NCBI RefSeq assembly: GCF_044597725.1
Contig: NZ_CP139003.1
Coordinates: 2,046,001-2,110,000, forward strand
Direction of reading: 5' to 3'
From: Bermanella sp044597725
Lineage (GTDB): Bacteria; Pseudomonadota; Gammaproteobacteria; Pseudomonadales; Oceanobacteraceae
Length of the DNA: 64,000 nucleotides
Shown: one piece after another, positions 49,804 through 59,610 of the stretch
How the letters are laid out: every line of letters starts with the position of its first letter
Numbering within the stretch: position 1 is the stretch's first letter
Notes under the pieces: generated by a model
Databases searched by the model: none
The model's input: only the letters and a program-made list of their open reading frames with translations
Told to the model about the DNA's origin: nothing
Translations under genes and position numbers: made by a program

Positions 49804-51479
49804 TGCAACTGCTCTCCAGTGTTTTCGTTAATCATTGAAAATTCGATAAAGCTATTGATGTCCGAGAATTGTGAATACAATTTGTATAGCAATTCACCAA
49901 ACAAATACATGTCGCCATTACTTGCAAAGCCTGAACCGTCTACCGATAGTTCAATTTTTTGACCTTTGACCAGATAACCCCGATGCAAGCGTTCTACGTG
50001 GGATGAATGCAATTGCAGTATGGAGTCGATACGCTTGTTGTTTGCTGCTTTTTCTTTTGCATCCGCTTGGTTGGTTGGGTTATACAAGTTAAGCAAGACT
50101 TTAAGGTTGCTAAGATTTGCCATGGGCAAATAATTGACCGTTAAGTGAGCGAGTAAGCTCCACAGTACGTCGCCTTCTGTCTGGGCAGGGATATAGTCAC
50201 TCACGGACGATATATTGCTTAAACTAACCAAATCGGGAACATCGGGTGTGTTCACGTTAATGTCGCCTACCTTTAAGCCTTGTGTAAGAGGACCATTTGA
50301 ACAACGGATATCGGCGGTTAATACTTCGCGCATGGGAAGGTTATGACCTTCTGGGAAGCTTACCCTTAATATCGATTTATCGTTGGCTTGGTCCGAGCGA
50401 CGTTGAATAAGTTCGTACACCGGTAAGGTATTCTGGTTTTTTGCAGATAAAGAGAAATCTAAATACTCGGTTCTTTCACTAGAGCGTCTGCTTTGTCCCT
50501 GCACATTTAAAATCGAATAAATGCTGTATTGGTTGTTGGTATTTCGGATTGGTTTGATGTGTAAGTCACTTTGCTTATGATCAAGCGGAATAGGTTCGGC
50601 TGTTGTGTCGAACAGGTTAACCGCAGGTGCGCAAAACAACTTAAAGCTATTAATGTTAACTTGGGTATTTTCGGTGCTTTGGTTGATTCGAAAGCGTAAT
50701 TTAAATGCCTTAGGTAAGGGCGTAGAGCTATCTAGTCCGGTTAGTTTTACAAATAAGAACTTATATTTGTTTATAAAGTACTCTTGAACGCGACGATAGC
50801 TATTAAGCTGCGTGGCACCACTTTCTAATAGGGTAAAATCATCATCCCAAGCCATCGGACTTACCTTGGCATCTGGTAGATGTATTGTATTGTTGCCATG
50901 CACTATGGATATAGAAACAAGTTTTTTGGTTAGTAAATAATACAACTGGCTAGCGTTTACGTAATCGCCCGATAAATGCAAAGGTAGTTCAGACAGAAGG
51001 ACATCGGTGTTAGATAAACTGGTATTGTTAATAATAACGTCTAGTTCACTATATTGACCGTGCTGATTTAACTCAACCGCATTAACCATTAGCGGGTGAA
51101 CATCAACCGGATAACAGGTTTGGAATCGACAGCTAGTGCCTTGAACCTTTTGCGAGTCGACTTTGGCGCCCTTTTTGATTGTAACTGTATTGTTTAATAT
51201 ATTGCGGGGTTTAAACTCAACAATTGTTGTAGCGGGAATATCTTTAAGATACTCAGGCGCAACCAAACGTAAAATGGATTGTGCAAACTCAGGGAAGTCG
51301 GTATCAAGTCGCTCTTGTATGCCTGCACTTAAATAGGCTGTACCTTGAAGGATGCGTTCAACATCCGGGTCGTTACTTGTGCCAGCTAAATGTGGAGCAA
51401 GAGCAGGGTACTTCTTCGCAAATTCACGCGCATTTTCTTTTAGCGCTTGCAGCTCTAACTGGTAGCTTTCTACTTTCAT
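49776..51479 (-). CDS. tssF: T6SS baseplate protein TssF
   Basis: The 567-residue TssF (ImpG/VasA) protein starts YQLELQALKENAREFAKKYP. It contains the family block GTSNDPDVERILQGTAYLSAGIQERLDTDFPEF, then APEYLKDIPATTIVEF. It assembles with TssG and TssE into the wedge of the baseplate. The length is close to the ~580-600 residues of other TssF proteins. It sits 3 nt after tssE in the operon. Confidence 0.94.
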   Translation of the reverse strand: MKVESYQLELQALKENAREFAKKYPALAPHLAGTSNDPDVERILQGTAYLSAGIQERLDTDFPEFAQSILRLVAPEYLKDIPATTIVEFKPRNILNNTVTIKKGAKVDSQKVQGTSCRFQTCYPVDVHPLMVNAVELNQHGQYSELDVIINNTSLSNTDVLLSELPLHLSGDYVNASQLYYLLTKKLVSISIVHGNNTIHLPDAKVSPMAWDDDFTLLESGATQLNSYRRVQEYFINKYKFLFVKLTGLDSSTPLPKAFKLRFRINQSTENTQVNINSFKLFCAPAVNLFDTTAEPIPLDHKQSDLHIKPIRNTNNQYSIYSILNVQGQSRRSSERTEYLDFSLSAKNQNTLPVYELIQRRSDQANDKSILRVSFPEGHNLPMREVLTADIRCSNGPLTQGLKVGDINVNTPDVPDLVSLSNISSVSDYIPAQTEGDVLWSLLAHLTVNYLPMANLSNLKVLLNLYNPTNQADAKEKAANNKRIDSILQLHSSHVERLHRGYLVKGQKIELSVDGSGFASNGDMYLFGELLYKLYSQFSDINSFIEFSMINENTGEQLQWQPNLVNR

Positions 51480-51482
51480 CGT

Positions 51483-51896
51483 TTATTGAGCCTCTTCTAA
51501 CACTACGTGTCCGCTCGCTTTTACTTTAACAATGGCCATAAAGGCAATTGAACTGGACTTGGGAAATGCAGTTGCCGACAACTTCCAAGAAAAGCAGGTT
51601 ACATCTCTATTGTTTTCGTCAAACTCTAGTACCAAGTCTGAGATACGTGGTTCAAACTCTTTAATTTGGGAGCTTAACTGTGTTGTAAGCGCCGCTGTGT
51701 CGGGTGAACCATGGGATTGAAACTGGCTTTGTAAATCCGTTAGGCCCATTTTAGGATCGATAAGGATATTACCTTGCTGGCAATTTAGCAGTTGTTCCAC
51801 GTCATGCAGCAATTGTGGAATAGGGGAGATATTAGTATCTCCACGTTTTACCTGCTGCCAGTTAGCCATGCGTTTCAATAACCTAAGTTCACTCAT
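51483..51896 (-). CDS. tssE: T6SS baseplate protein TssE (gp25-like)
   Basis: The 137-residue gp25/GPW family lysozyme-like baseplate protein shows LLHDVEQLLNCQQGNILIDPKMGLTDLQ and LSSQIKEFEPRISDLVLEF, the typical TssE core. It initiates sheath polymerisation from the baseplate. It is short but complete, directly between hcp2 and tssF. Confidence 0.9.
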   Translation of the reverse strand: MSELRLLKRMANWQQVKRGDTNISPIPQLLHDVEQLLNCQQGNILIDPKMGLTDLQSQFQSHGSPDTAALTTQLSSQIKEFEPRISDLVLEFDENNRDVTCFSWKLSATAFPKSSSIAFMAIVKVKASGHVVLEEAQ

Positions 51897-51898
51897 GA

Positions 51899-52378
51899 TT
51901 ACACAGCACCGAAGTTATCTTCGTATTCTATGCCGTCAACCTCATGACCCCAGATAATGCTATCGTAAATTAGCGATACCGATTCCATATGGCCCATGCG
52001 TGAATTAACTGTGTCGGTGCCGTCTTCAACCAAAAATTGAATGGCTGTTACTTGAGCATTTTTCAGTTTTTGACGGTAATAAAGTTCTTCCATGCCTGCA
52101 CCATCAAGACGATACCAGTCTATAAGTACTTCGGTGAGTAACTCACCATCACTTAGGGCTTGGTAAAGCATGGGGCTTGTTCTATCAACTTCTTTAATAA
52201 TGGTAATGGGCATGTGAATGCGCTTACCATTCGGTAGGCCCTGCTGATCGGTAGGAAGTTTCACCTTGTGATTCATGCCATGTACAACAATAAATCCTTC
52301 ACGGCTATCGAGATCACAATCACCTTCAATGGCGCCTTGGTTTTCGGCGGTAATTTTCATATATCCTGGTAGTGCCAT
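51899..52378 (-). CDS. hcp2: T6SS inner-tube protein Hcp, second copy (TssD2)
   Basis: The 159-residue Hcp family protein starts MALPGYMKITAENQGAIEGDCD and contains HKVKLPTDQQGLPNGKRIHMPITI, SPMLYQALSDGELL and YYRQKLKNAQVTAIQF. It is clearly diverged from the Hcp at 60262. It lies directly after the TssB-TssC fusion gene and before tssE. This suggests a specialised tube protein that goes with the fused sheath, or an effector-carrying Hcp variant. Confidence 0.92.
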   Translation of the reverse strand: MALPGYMKITAENQGAIEGDCDLDSREGFIVVHGMNHKVKLPTDQQGLPNGKRIHMPITIIKEVDRTSPMLYQALSDGELLTEVLIDWYRLDGAGMEELYYRQKLKNAQVTAIQFLVEDGTDTVNSRMGHMESVSLIYDSIIWGHEVDGIEYEDNFGAV

Positions 52379-52395
52379 GTTTTAGCTCCCTTAAA

Positions 52396-54084
52396 CTATG
52401 CTTTCTCTAATTTTGCGCGTTCGGTTAATGTGAATGATTGCCCCATAAATTTGAAATGCGGGGTAATGGTAATGGTTGATAAAAACCAGCCGGCTTTCCC
52501 TTCTACGTCTCTCACATTAACGTGTGCATTACGTAAGGGTCGTCGTGCTCTTACTGCAGGCGCTGGATTATCCATGTCGGACACATACTGCTTCAGCCAG
52601 CGGTTAATGGATTGATCTATTTGTGAGCGTGTTAGCCATGAGCCCATATTTTCTCTTTGCATAACCTTTATATATTGAGAAAAGCGGCAGCTGATCAAGA
52701 TATAAGGTATTTGCGTTTCGAGCTGATGATTAAGCAGTTCCGCGTGACTGCTTTTATCATGGGCAATTGCATGGCAGGAGGGCACACTAACAAAACCCGC
52801 ATTGCCGGTTCGACGTCGAACAACCAATGGGGTAAAGCCGCTGGCAATGAGTTCATTAGCGGTTCGATCGGAAATAAGCACTTCTGTGGGAATTAAACTG
52901 CCCAGTTTAGTGGCCGATTCATGAATTTTAATAGTGTCTATTAAACCGTATTCGTCGCCTGTTACGTTGATAAACCAGCGAAAGGTTTTGAAGCTATTAA
53001 TAAACCGTGTAACTAATGGATATGCACTGTTACCCCAAAGACCTACTTGGTTTTGCACGGCATGCTCATTAAACTCGAATCCGTTGCCCAGCATTGTATG
53101 CTTGGCACGAAGCAAAAACTTGGGCAGTGTTAAACACACATATCGACTATCGTCGGTTTCTCGAAAACTATTCCATTTTGCAAAGGCTGGTTGATCAAAA
53201 TGAGATTGGATATCCCGAATTCTTGAGAAATCAGAATAGCTATCGACGCCAAACATTTTACCGCTAGCGGCACTGATAAAAGGGCAGTGACTCATAGCAC
53301 AAAGCTTCGACATGGATGTTAATAAGGCAATATCTTGAGCCTGATTTGAAAATTCATAATCGCCAAGTACTAAACTATATGGTCTGCCACCAAATTGCCC
53401 AAACTCTTGAGTGTATATATGATTAAACAAGGCCGATTGAGTAACGTCTGGCGAATCCTCAAAGTCTTCTTGTAATGCTTGCTTACTTATATTGGCAACA
53501 ACTAAATCAACATTTTCTTTGCCATCGATATACTCATTTAAAAAAGCCAAGCTTCTCCAACTCGATTCCAATTTTCGGAAGGTAGGGTGTTGAAGTACAA
53601 GATTTAGCTGATCGTTAATACGATCATGCATCACTTGCTGAATAACAAGTCTATCTGAGTAATCTAGAGAATCATCAACATCAAAACCGTATTCTGATAA
53701 CGAATCGATAAGGTTAGAAGCCTTTATCTTATCGTTACTCAGCTGTTGGTATACCTGAAAAGCGTCACTTAGCTCGGGTATTGATTCAAGTAAACTGGCT
53801 GGCTCGAAGTCGCTTACGCTATATAAGCCAATATCAACTTCAACTACATCACCAGATTCGTTGAGCAGATTCTCGATATTAATTGCCAGATTTACGTTAA
53901 ATGCAGATAGCAGTGCATCCGAATCCAAGTCAAGCCGAGTAGGCTTGACTTGTGTGATGTCTAAACTGCGCGAATCGGCGGTTAAATCTGCAATTACCAA
54001 TACCCGAAAAGGCAACTCGATAGGCTTATCTTCGTGGTTTTGATATGTAAGATTTATTCTGTCGGTAACAGGCTGTATTGCCAT
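52396..54084 (-). CDS. TssB-TssC fusion sheath paralogue
   Basis: The 562-residue protein joins both sheath subunits. Residues ~7-115 match TssB: DRINLTYQNHEDKPIELPFRVL and VDIGLYSVSDFEPASLLESIPEL, to be compared with the true TssB at 62306. After a ~35-residue linker, residues ~150-562 match TssC: FRKLESSWRSL, EDFEDSPDVTQSALFNHIYTQE, FGQFGGRPYS, KWNSFRETDDSRYVCLT, NMGSWLTRSQID and the C-terminal ITITPHFKFMGQSFTLTERAKL. Missing are the TssB C-terminal helix region and the first ~60 residues of TssC. Start ATG 54084 has AAGGAA upstream. It sits between tssM and hcp2, in addition to complete separate tssB and tssC genes. Confidence 0.85.
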   Translation of the reverse strand: MAIQPVTDRINLTYQNHEDKPIELPFRVLVIADLTADSRSLDITQVKPTRLDLDSDALLSAFNVNLAINIENLLNESGDVVEVDIGLYSVSDFEPASLLESIPELSDAFQVYQQLSNDKIKASNLIDSLSEYGFDVDDSLDYSDRLVIQQVMHDRINDQLNLVLQHPTFRKLESSWRSLAFLNEYIDGKENVDLVVANISKQALQEDFEDSPDVTQSALFNHIYTQEFGQFGGRPYSLVLGDYEFSNQAQDIALLTSMSKLCAMSHCPFISAASGKMFGVDSYSDFSRIRDIQSHFDQPAFAKWNSFRETDDSRYVCLTLPKFLLRAKHTMLGNGFEFNEHAVQNQVGLWGNSAYPLVTRFINSFKTFRWFINVTGDEYGLIDTIKIHESATKLGSLIPTEVLISDRTANELIASGFTPLVVRRRTGNAGFVSVPSCHAIAHDKSSHAELLNHQLETQIPYILISCRFSQYIKVMQRENMGSWLTRSQIDQSINRWLKQYVSDMDNPAPAVRARRPLRNAHVNVRDVEGKAGWFLSTITITPHFKFMGQSFTLTERAKLEKA

Positions 54085-54100
54085 GGTTATTCCTTTTACC

Positions 54101-57100
54101 TTACCAGCAGTGCGCCGCAACTTCAGGAAGCTGCAGTGGCACACTATCTAACATCTGAATTACGGGCTTCTGGCCGCGTATTTCGAAGTTTACGTCAATG
54201 TAGCTAACACCTGAGTTTTCCAGTTGCGCAGTTTGATTTGGAAAATCTGAAGAAGAAAAGATATGACGTCCATCATGGAATTCTTCTAAGAAACGGCCAA
54301 ACCCTTTTACACCTGTGTAATTCTTTAGCAGTGTCAATTTACCAATTTCAATGCGTAAGCTTGTATCACCACAGTTTTCCAAAGCCCAGTTGAATGTATG
54401 CTGGGTAGGGTAGTTGTAGTTTGCTAATGTTTGTGTTCCGTCAGAGCAGTGTAAATCTAAGAATGTGGCATAAGGCTGAATGCGAGCACCAGGGTTGGTT
54501 CCCGTAGGTAGAGCATTGACGGCAACATCAAATGAATTGCCAACAACGAATTTGCCATTTTCTGCACTGTTTAAAACTGAAAGTAGATCTTCTGTTAAGT
54601 TGATGCTGCGTTGTTTAACATCAGAGCGAACGATGCCTCTTTTGTATTGTTTTTCTACGAATGGCGCAATATCTGTTTCGAGATATTTCCACAATACGCC
54701 ACCTTCACCCACAACGAGGTTACCGATTTGGTTGCTGCTTACACCATCAAGCGCGGCTAATACATTATTTTGCCAGCGGTCTTGAAGCTCACAACTACTT
54801 TCATTTTCCATATAATCGTATATGGCATGCATAGGGCCAATAAATAGCTTCCAGAATACTTTCGATGTAGATACTGGACGACCCACCAACTCTTGTAGTT
54901 CTTTAATTGATACCCATGCCGTAGCGACCGAGCCATTCCCTGATTCTGGTGCATCTGGTTTAGAGAACAATGTGGTCACTGAGCTAAGTGATTGAGTACG
55001 TGAATCCGATTTAAAGGCAATTTCGGCTAATGCTTGTTTGTATTTGTCGACGGCAGTTACAGCGTCTTCAAGGGCCGAATCTAAATTCTCCCCACCTTGA
55101 CCTTTAGTTGCTTTCTTGTGGATCTTCATGCCTTTTTTGGCCATTTTCCCCACTTTACCAAATTTACCCAGAGCCTTTTTGATTAGCTTGGTGTTCGGTT
55201 TGCCTTTGCGGCCATCAGGCACAGAATAAGATTGTACTTCGGCAAAGAAACTCAGCTGTTGCTTCGAGTTGAATTCAGCATTTTCGAATGGCGATAGCTG
55301 CTCGTTCATTACACCCAGAAGTGAAAAGTAGGGGTTGTCAGCCGTAGCAAATCGATCGATTAGTTGCTGCCACTCTTTTCTATCACGTTGTTGTAGCTTA
55401 CCTTCGTCGAAGCGTTCTGCGAAGTTAAACCACTCTTCAATGTACTGGCGTTCATAGTATTTATCGAAATCCTGTTGGATTTCCGATAGACGCTTATCTT
55501 CTTTATTGGCCAGTTTAAATTCTGTCAAAAAGTCTTGGATAAACTCATAGCCTGCAAGCGTATAGGCTGGCTCGACTTCAGGAGGGTTGACTACTTTAAT
55601 GCTGCCGCCCCAAAAATCTTTTAAGCGCATGCCATCAAAGTCTTGTGAATTTGCCCATTGCACAATCCAGCTATAGTCGCCGTGGTTATGCTTAACAAGA
55701 TATAAAAGAGACGCTTGTAGAGCTTTCTTTTCTTCTGCTAAGTCAACTAACGAGTTACTCCAGTCGATATAAGCGCGGTAGATTTCGCTATATAGTTGTG
55801 ATTGTTCAGATCCCACTTGGTCGTTTTGCACAAGCAAATAATCGCTGCCAATTGGGTAGTCTGGAATATCAGAGTCGGGCTGTAGACGCGATTGAATCAC
55901 ATTGATTCGGCGAACAAGACCACCCGCTAAAGCGCTCGTTTCACCTTCTTGCAGGTTGTCGATACTTGCTTTTAATTCACTGTCATACGGAGTGATGATG
56001 TTACGTTTAACAAATTCAAGGTATTGATCTTTAAGTTCAGCAAGCTGATTACCATTACCTTGAATAAGCGACCATGGCAGCACTTCTTGGTCTTTGTAGT
56101 ACGACATGGCATCAATTAAGTTTTTCAAGCGATAGGCAGACACAAGCTGCTGATTGGCATTTAATTCACCAGTGACTTCTATGGTACTGTCGCCATAGTT
56201 AGTCATTATTTCATTAAGCACGGCTTGGTCTGCGTCATAAAGAGCGGTCAAGCCAACCAGTGCGCTAAACGTAACGGCACCACTGATACCCAGCGCATAT
56301 TTCCGTGCAGCACTCTTAATCCGCAATGCCGATGGTAAGCTAACTAGCGAACCTCGGTCGGCGGGCAAAATCTTCGTGAAGAAATCGTGCAAAAATAGGC
56401 CGTTACGATGTTTCTCGCCATTGTCTTCTTGCAAGCTAGAAGAGAAGTAAAGGCCACGAAAGTGAGGTGCTTCCTGGTATGCGTTTCCTTTAAGAGCCGT
56501 TTTAATGAATGTGTGCAATCCATTTCTAACATTTTCCATGGATCTTGGAAGTGTTAGCAAGCTCTGATCGGGGCTTTCAGTTTGCTCCATCATCAACAAG
56601 CGTACTTCTTTTAGACGGTCCAGAATGTTGTCTAGGGCGCTATCGACTACGGAATCTACGTCGCTTGTGGTGGAATGGTTAAGAAAACCCATGGCTTGAG
56701 ACTTAAGTGTCTCAGGAAGATAAGTTGCCCACTCTTTAAAGCCTGGAATGAGGTCAGATTTGGTTACCATTAGGTAAACCGGTACTTTGACTTCTAGCTT
56801 ATCCATTAGGTGGTTGATACTGTTACGTACTTGACGACCTTCTTCTAAGATTTCTTCTTCGCTACATTCCAGTAGGCGATCAGCGGCAACAGCTAAAACC
56901 AAACCGTTTAACGGTTCTTTTTGTCTGTGTTTGGCTAACATACCCAAAAGGGTATTCCATTCTTTGCGGTCACGTTCTAATTTATCAGGTACGGCGTAGC
57001 GACCAGCCGTATCAATAACAATACCTTCTTCGTATAACCACCATTCTAAATTTAGGGTTGAACCATCCTTATGCTCTGAAAAGTCGATGGATGGAAGAAG

Positions 57101-57520
57101 CAATTTCGAGTTACGTAAGCTAGAGCTTTTACCTGACGTAGGGCGGCCAAATATCATATACCAAGGTAAGGCGTATAAAGGATCACCCTGATATTTCAGT
57201 TGTGATTTTTTAAGAGCCTTGATGGTGGATGACCAACGCTGCTTTAGTGAGCGGTTGAGCTCGTTGGGGCTCATGCCCAAATCATCATCAGGTTCGTTCA
57301 TGGCACCTGAGTTTAATAAGCCCCTTACTTGTGCTTTGGCTTTTAGTCTAATAAATAGTTTGCGAAGCAAAATAAAGGTAATGTAAAGCGCAAATATACC
57401 CGCCAATATATATAGGCCGGTTTCTAACGGTTGCTCAAGTAAGTAGTTGACACTGAGTACAACGGCACTAATGAGCAGCCAAACAAATATCCAGACTAAG
57501 ACTTTAAGAAACGTTTTCAT
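54101..57520 (-). CDS. tssM: T6SS membrane complex protein TssM (IcmF)
   Basis: The 1139-residue inner-membrane protein spans the envelope with TssL and TssJ. Transmembrane segments lie at about 7-25 and 34-52, and a third near 412-432 (YALGISGAVTFSALVGLTALY). The cytoplasmic loop holds an NTPase-like P-loop, GRPTSGKS, at residues 125-132. A long periplasmic region follows, ending in the TssJ-binding C-terminus. A Lys-rich stretch (KKALGKFGKVGKMAKKGMK) around residue 780-810 is unusual. The start lies 1 nt from the end of tssL. Confidence 0.95.
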   Translation of the reverse strand: MKTFLKVLVWIFVWLLISAVVLSVNYLLEQPLETGLYILAGIFALYITFILLRKLFIRLKAKAQVRGLLNSGAMNEPDDDLGMSPNELNRSLKQRWSSTIKALKKSQLKYQGDPLYALPWYMIFGRPTSGKSSSLRNSKLLLPSIDFSEHKDGSTLNLEWWLYEEGIVIDTAGRYAVPDKLERDRKEWNTLLGMLAKHRQKEPLNGLVLAVAADRLLECSEEEILEEGRQVRNSINHLMDKLEVKVPVYLMVTKSDLIPGFKEWATYLPETLKSQAMGFLNHSTTSDVDSVVDSALDNILDRLKEVRLLMMEQTESPDQSLLTLPRSMENVRNGLHTFIKTALKGNAYQEAPHFRGLYFSSSLQEDNGEKHRNGLFLHDFFTKILPADRGSLVSLPSALRIKSAARKYALGISGAVTFSALVGLTALYDADQAVLNEIMTNYGDSTIEVTGELNANQQLVSAYRLKNLIDAMSYYKDQEVLPWSLIQGNGNQLAELKDQYLEFVKRNIITPYDSELKASIDNLQEGETSALAGGLVRRINVIQSRLQPDSDIPDYPIGSDYLLVQNDQVGSEQSQLYSEIYRAYIDWSNSLVDLAEEKKALQASLLYLVKHNHGDYSWIVQWANSQDFDGMRLKDFWGGSIKVVNPPEVEPAYTLAGYEFIQDFLTEFKLANKEDKRLSEIQQDFDKYYERQYIEEWFNFAERFDEGKLQQRDRKEWQQLIDRFATADNPYFSLLGVMNEQLSPFENAEFNSKQQLSFFAEVQSYSVPDGRKGKPNTKLIKKALGKFGKVGKMAKKGMKIHKKATKGQGGENLDSALEDAVTAVDKYKQALAEIAFKSDSRTQSLSSVTTLFSKPDAPESGNGSVATAWVSIKELQELVGRPVSTSKVFWKLFIGPMHAIYDYMENESSCELQDRWQNNVLAALDGVSSNQIGNLVVGEGGVLWKYLETDIAPFVEKQYKRGIVRSDVKQRSINLTEDLLSVLNSAENGKFVVGNSFDVAVNALPTGTNPGARIQPYATFLDLHCSDGTQTLANYNYPTQHTFNWALENCGDTSLRIEIGKLTLLKNYTGVKGFGRFLEEFHDGRHIFSSSDFPNQTAQLENSGVSYIDVNFEIRGQKPVIQMLDSVPLQLPEVAAHCW

Positions 57521-57521
57521 A

Positions 57522-58193
57522 CTACTTCACCAAATCCATTATGCTTTGTATTCCTTGGTTAATCTGCAAAGAGTAAAAAACCAGAGTGCTTATAACGACA
57601 ACAAATGGCATGACAGCAAAAAACGGAACAAGGTTTAGCCTAGATTTCTTTTCCGCTTTAATTTGGTCGCGTTCATGGTAACCATCCGAGAAAAGCGTCG
57701 ATTTCTCGAACACCTTGTTTGCATCGTTAGGTAATAATAAATCTAAATTGAAAACACGTATTTCTTCAATTTTGGGTCGATCTTGTGGCAGGTAATATCG
57801 ACCCTTATAACCTAGGCTTAAACAAAGTAGGTAGACCTCGCGAACTGCACGGTCATCGCCTTGTCTATTAAGTTGATGTAAACGCTCGTAGAACTCATAA
57901 CCAGAGTTAGTTGTATTGAAAAAGTCACGTTGCAAAGACTGAGTTTGCCACTGTGATTTTCCAGACCATTCAGAGGTTAATATGGCTTCATCTAAAAATG
58001 CCACAACCGGGAATAGGGCGTCTTTACTTGATTTCTCTGAGTAGCCCGCCTTAATAGCATTTGTCTGGCAGTTTAACAGCAGGTTAGATAAATGCTCTTT
58101 AATGGCTTCCCAGTTTTCTTCCAATTGTTCAGTATTATGTTTAAGTGACTGAATCTCTAATATTGGGTCTATGTAAAAGTCGATAAGTCTCAT
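57522..58193 (-). CDS. tssL: T6SS membrane complex protein TssL (DotU)
   Basis: The 223-residue short-form DotU/TssL has a cytoplasmic hook domain with FLDEAILTSEWSGKSQWQTQSLQRDFFNTTNSGYEFYERL and the LLCLSLGYKGRYYLPQDRP block. It ends in one C-terminal transmembrane segment (NLVPFFAVMPFVVVISTLVFY). No OmpA/peptidoglycan-binding extension is present, so cell-wall anchoring would need another protein. Spacing to tssK is 9 nt. Confidence 0.94.
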   Translation of the reverse strand: MRLIDFYIDPILEIQSLKHNTEQLEENWEAIKEHLSNLLLNCQTNAIKAGYSEKSSKDALFPVVAFLDEAILTSEWSGKSQWQTQSLQRDFFNTTNSGYEFYERLHQLNRQGDDRAVREVYLLCLSLGYKGRYYLPQDRPKIEEIRVFNLDLLLPNDANKVFEKSTLFSDGYHERDQIKAEKKSRLNLVPFFAVMPFVVVISTLVFYSLQINQGIQSIMDLVK

Positions 58194-58202
58194 GGGTATT
58201 CC

Positions 58203-59582
58203 TTACCGTTTTAAAATGACAAGTTCGATCATTAGGTCCTGAGGCGCCTCATCCCAGTTTAGTACTAGGCTTTGATGACGCTCCACAGATTGCCATTCAT
58301 CATCATGTATATCGATTCGTACATAATGGGCATGCTCTTTTTTCGGTAAGCCTGCTGGTGTAATAGGAGAATGGATTAAACCGATGCCGGGTAGCGAGCG
58401 CTCAACCAAAATGTCAATCGTGTTTTTTGATGCAAGTTTTGCTGCTGTAAACAATGACTGGCTAAAGCCATCCCACTCTTCATTACTGTTAAGAATAAGA
58501 TAGAAATCTGCTCGGTCTTCAAAAAACTCTTTGGGAATATCAGCTTTGAAGGTGTGCTCATCTCGTTGCATTTCTACCAAGAATTGAGGGCCCACTGAAA
58601 TCTCATTGAGGATTTTATTGATCAAAGCCCGTGCGCCATTAAAACAAGCAGATGCATTTTCATGGTTGTAATCTGGAAGTAGTTTTTCACCTTGTTGGGT
58701 CTCACCCAGCAAGTTGACATCGCTATTCATTGTGCTTATTTCACCTACAAGTTCACGTAATCCACCATAAATCTGCCATGGGTGCATTTGGTTGGTAGAT
58801 ACTTGGTGGGCCAGTTTTGGAACAAAGCGCGAAAGCGCCTGAAGGCTAAAACGATAGCGTAGGTTGTTAGCGTCAAGGTTTGAGCCAAGCATGGCCAAGC
58901 CTGTTTTTAATTGGATTGCACGTCCCGCTAGCTCATCTTTTAGGTCGATTAGCTGTTTCTTTAGTTTGTCGCTACCGGTAATGGTCAAGCAGGGCGGTAT
59001 ATAACTTGAGGAGTAATCAAGGTTTTCACCATCCATCACAATTTGCGCAAATGGGATAAGCGTATGCTCGGGATAGGATGATTTTTCAGACTCTAAAACA
59101 ATTTCTAGCTTATAAGTAAGTTGAAATGCTTCCGCAGATTCGCCGTGAACATAGCGATCTTGAAGTTCTGATGGTTGAATCAGCGTGAAGTAACGAGTAT
59201 CGACTGTGCTTGCCTCAGAGATATCATTTATCTTTGTGACATTTGAATTGAATGTAGAAACCTTTTTTAGTGCTAGATAAACCGTATTAGGTTCTTCTGG
59301 GTTAATTGCGCTACTTTCTACTGAGCGCGCAGAAACGTATGCGTTATTACCAATAGAGATGTATGAGCCATCGGCAAGCAGTAAGTCAGCTTCAAGTATT
59401 TCAATTCTTTTAGCCTGTATGCCATTTTGAGCAATATTGAGTTTACTGTAGCCCCACAGCCAAGGAGCTAGATTTTGTTTAACAACATCTAGCTGCTCTA
59501 AAATATGTTGTTCACTTTGTTGAAAGTGCTGTGGCTGTAGGAACATGCCATGATGCCAAAAGATAGGTTGAGACTGACTCAC
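58203..59582 (-). CDS. tssK: T6SS baseplate-membrane connector TssK
   Basis: The 459-residue TssK (ImpJ/VasE) starts IFWHHGMFLQPQHFQQSEQH, the classic opening of the family, with the middle GLAMLGSNLDANNLRYRFSLQALSRFVPKL and C-terminal GLIHSPITPAGLPKKEHAHYVRID. The trimeric protein links the baseplate wedge to the membrane complex. Length and motifs are complete. Confidence 0.95.
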   Translation of the reverse strand: MSQSQPIFWHHGMFLQPQHFQQSEQHILEQLDVVKQNLAPWLWGYSKLNIAQNGIQAKRIEILEADLLLADGSYISIGNNAYVSARSVESSAINPEEPNTVYLALKKVSTFNSNVTKINDISEASTVDTRYFTLIQPSELQDRYVHGESAEAFQLTYKLEIVLESEKSSYPEHTLIPFAQIVMDGENLDYSSSYIPPCLTITGSDKLKKQLIDLKDELAGRAIQLKTGLAMLGSNLDANNLRYRFSLQALSRFVPKLAHQVSTNQMHPWQIYGGLRELVGEISTMNSDVNLLGETQQGEKLLPDYNHENASACFNGARALINKILNEISVGPQFLVEMQRDEHTFKADIPKEFFEDRADFYLILNSNEEWDGFSQSLFTAAKLASKNTIDILVERSLPGIGLIHSPITPAGLPKKEHAHYVRIDIHDDEWQSVERHQSLVLNWDEAPQDLMIELVILKR

Positions 59583-59610
59583 GTTTTCTTCCTTAAAAAT
59601 CTTGTGTTAA

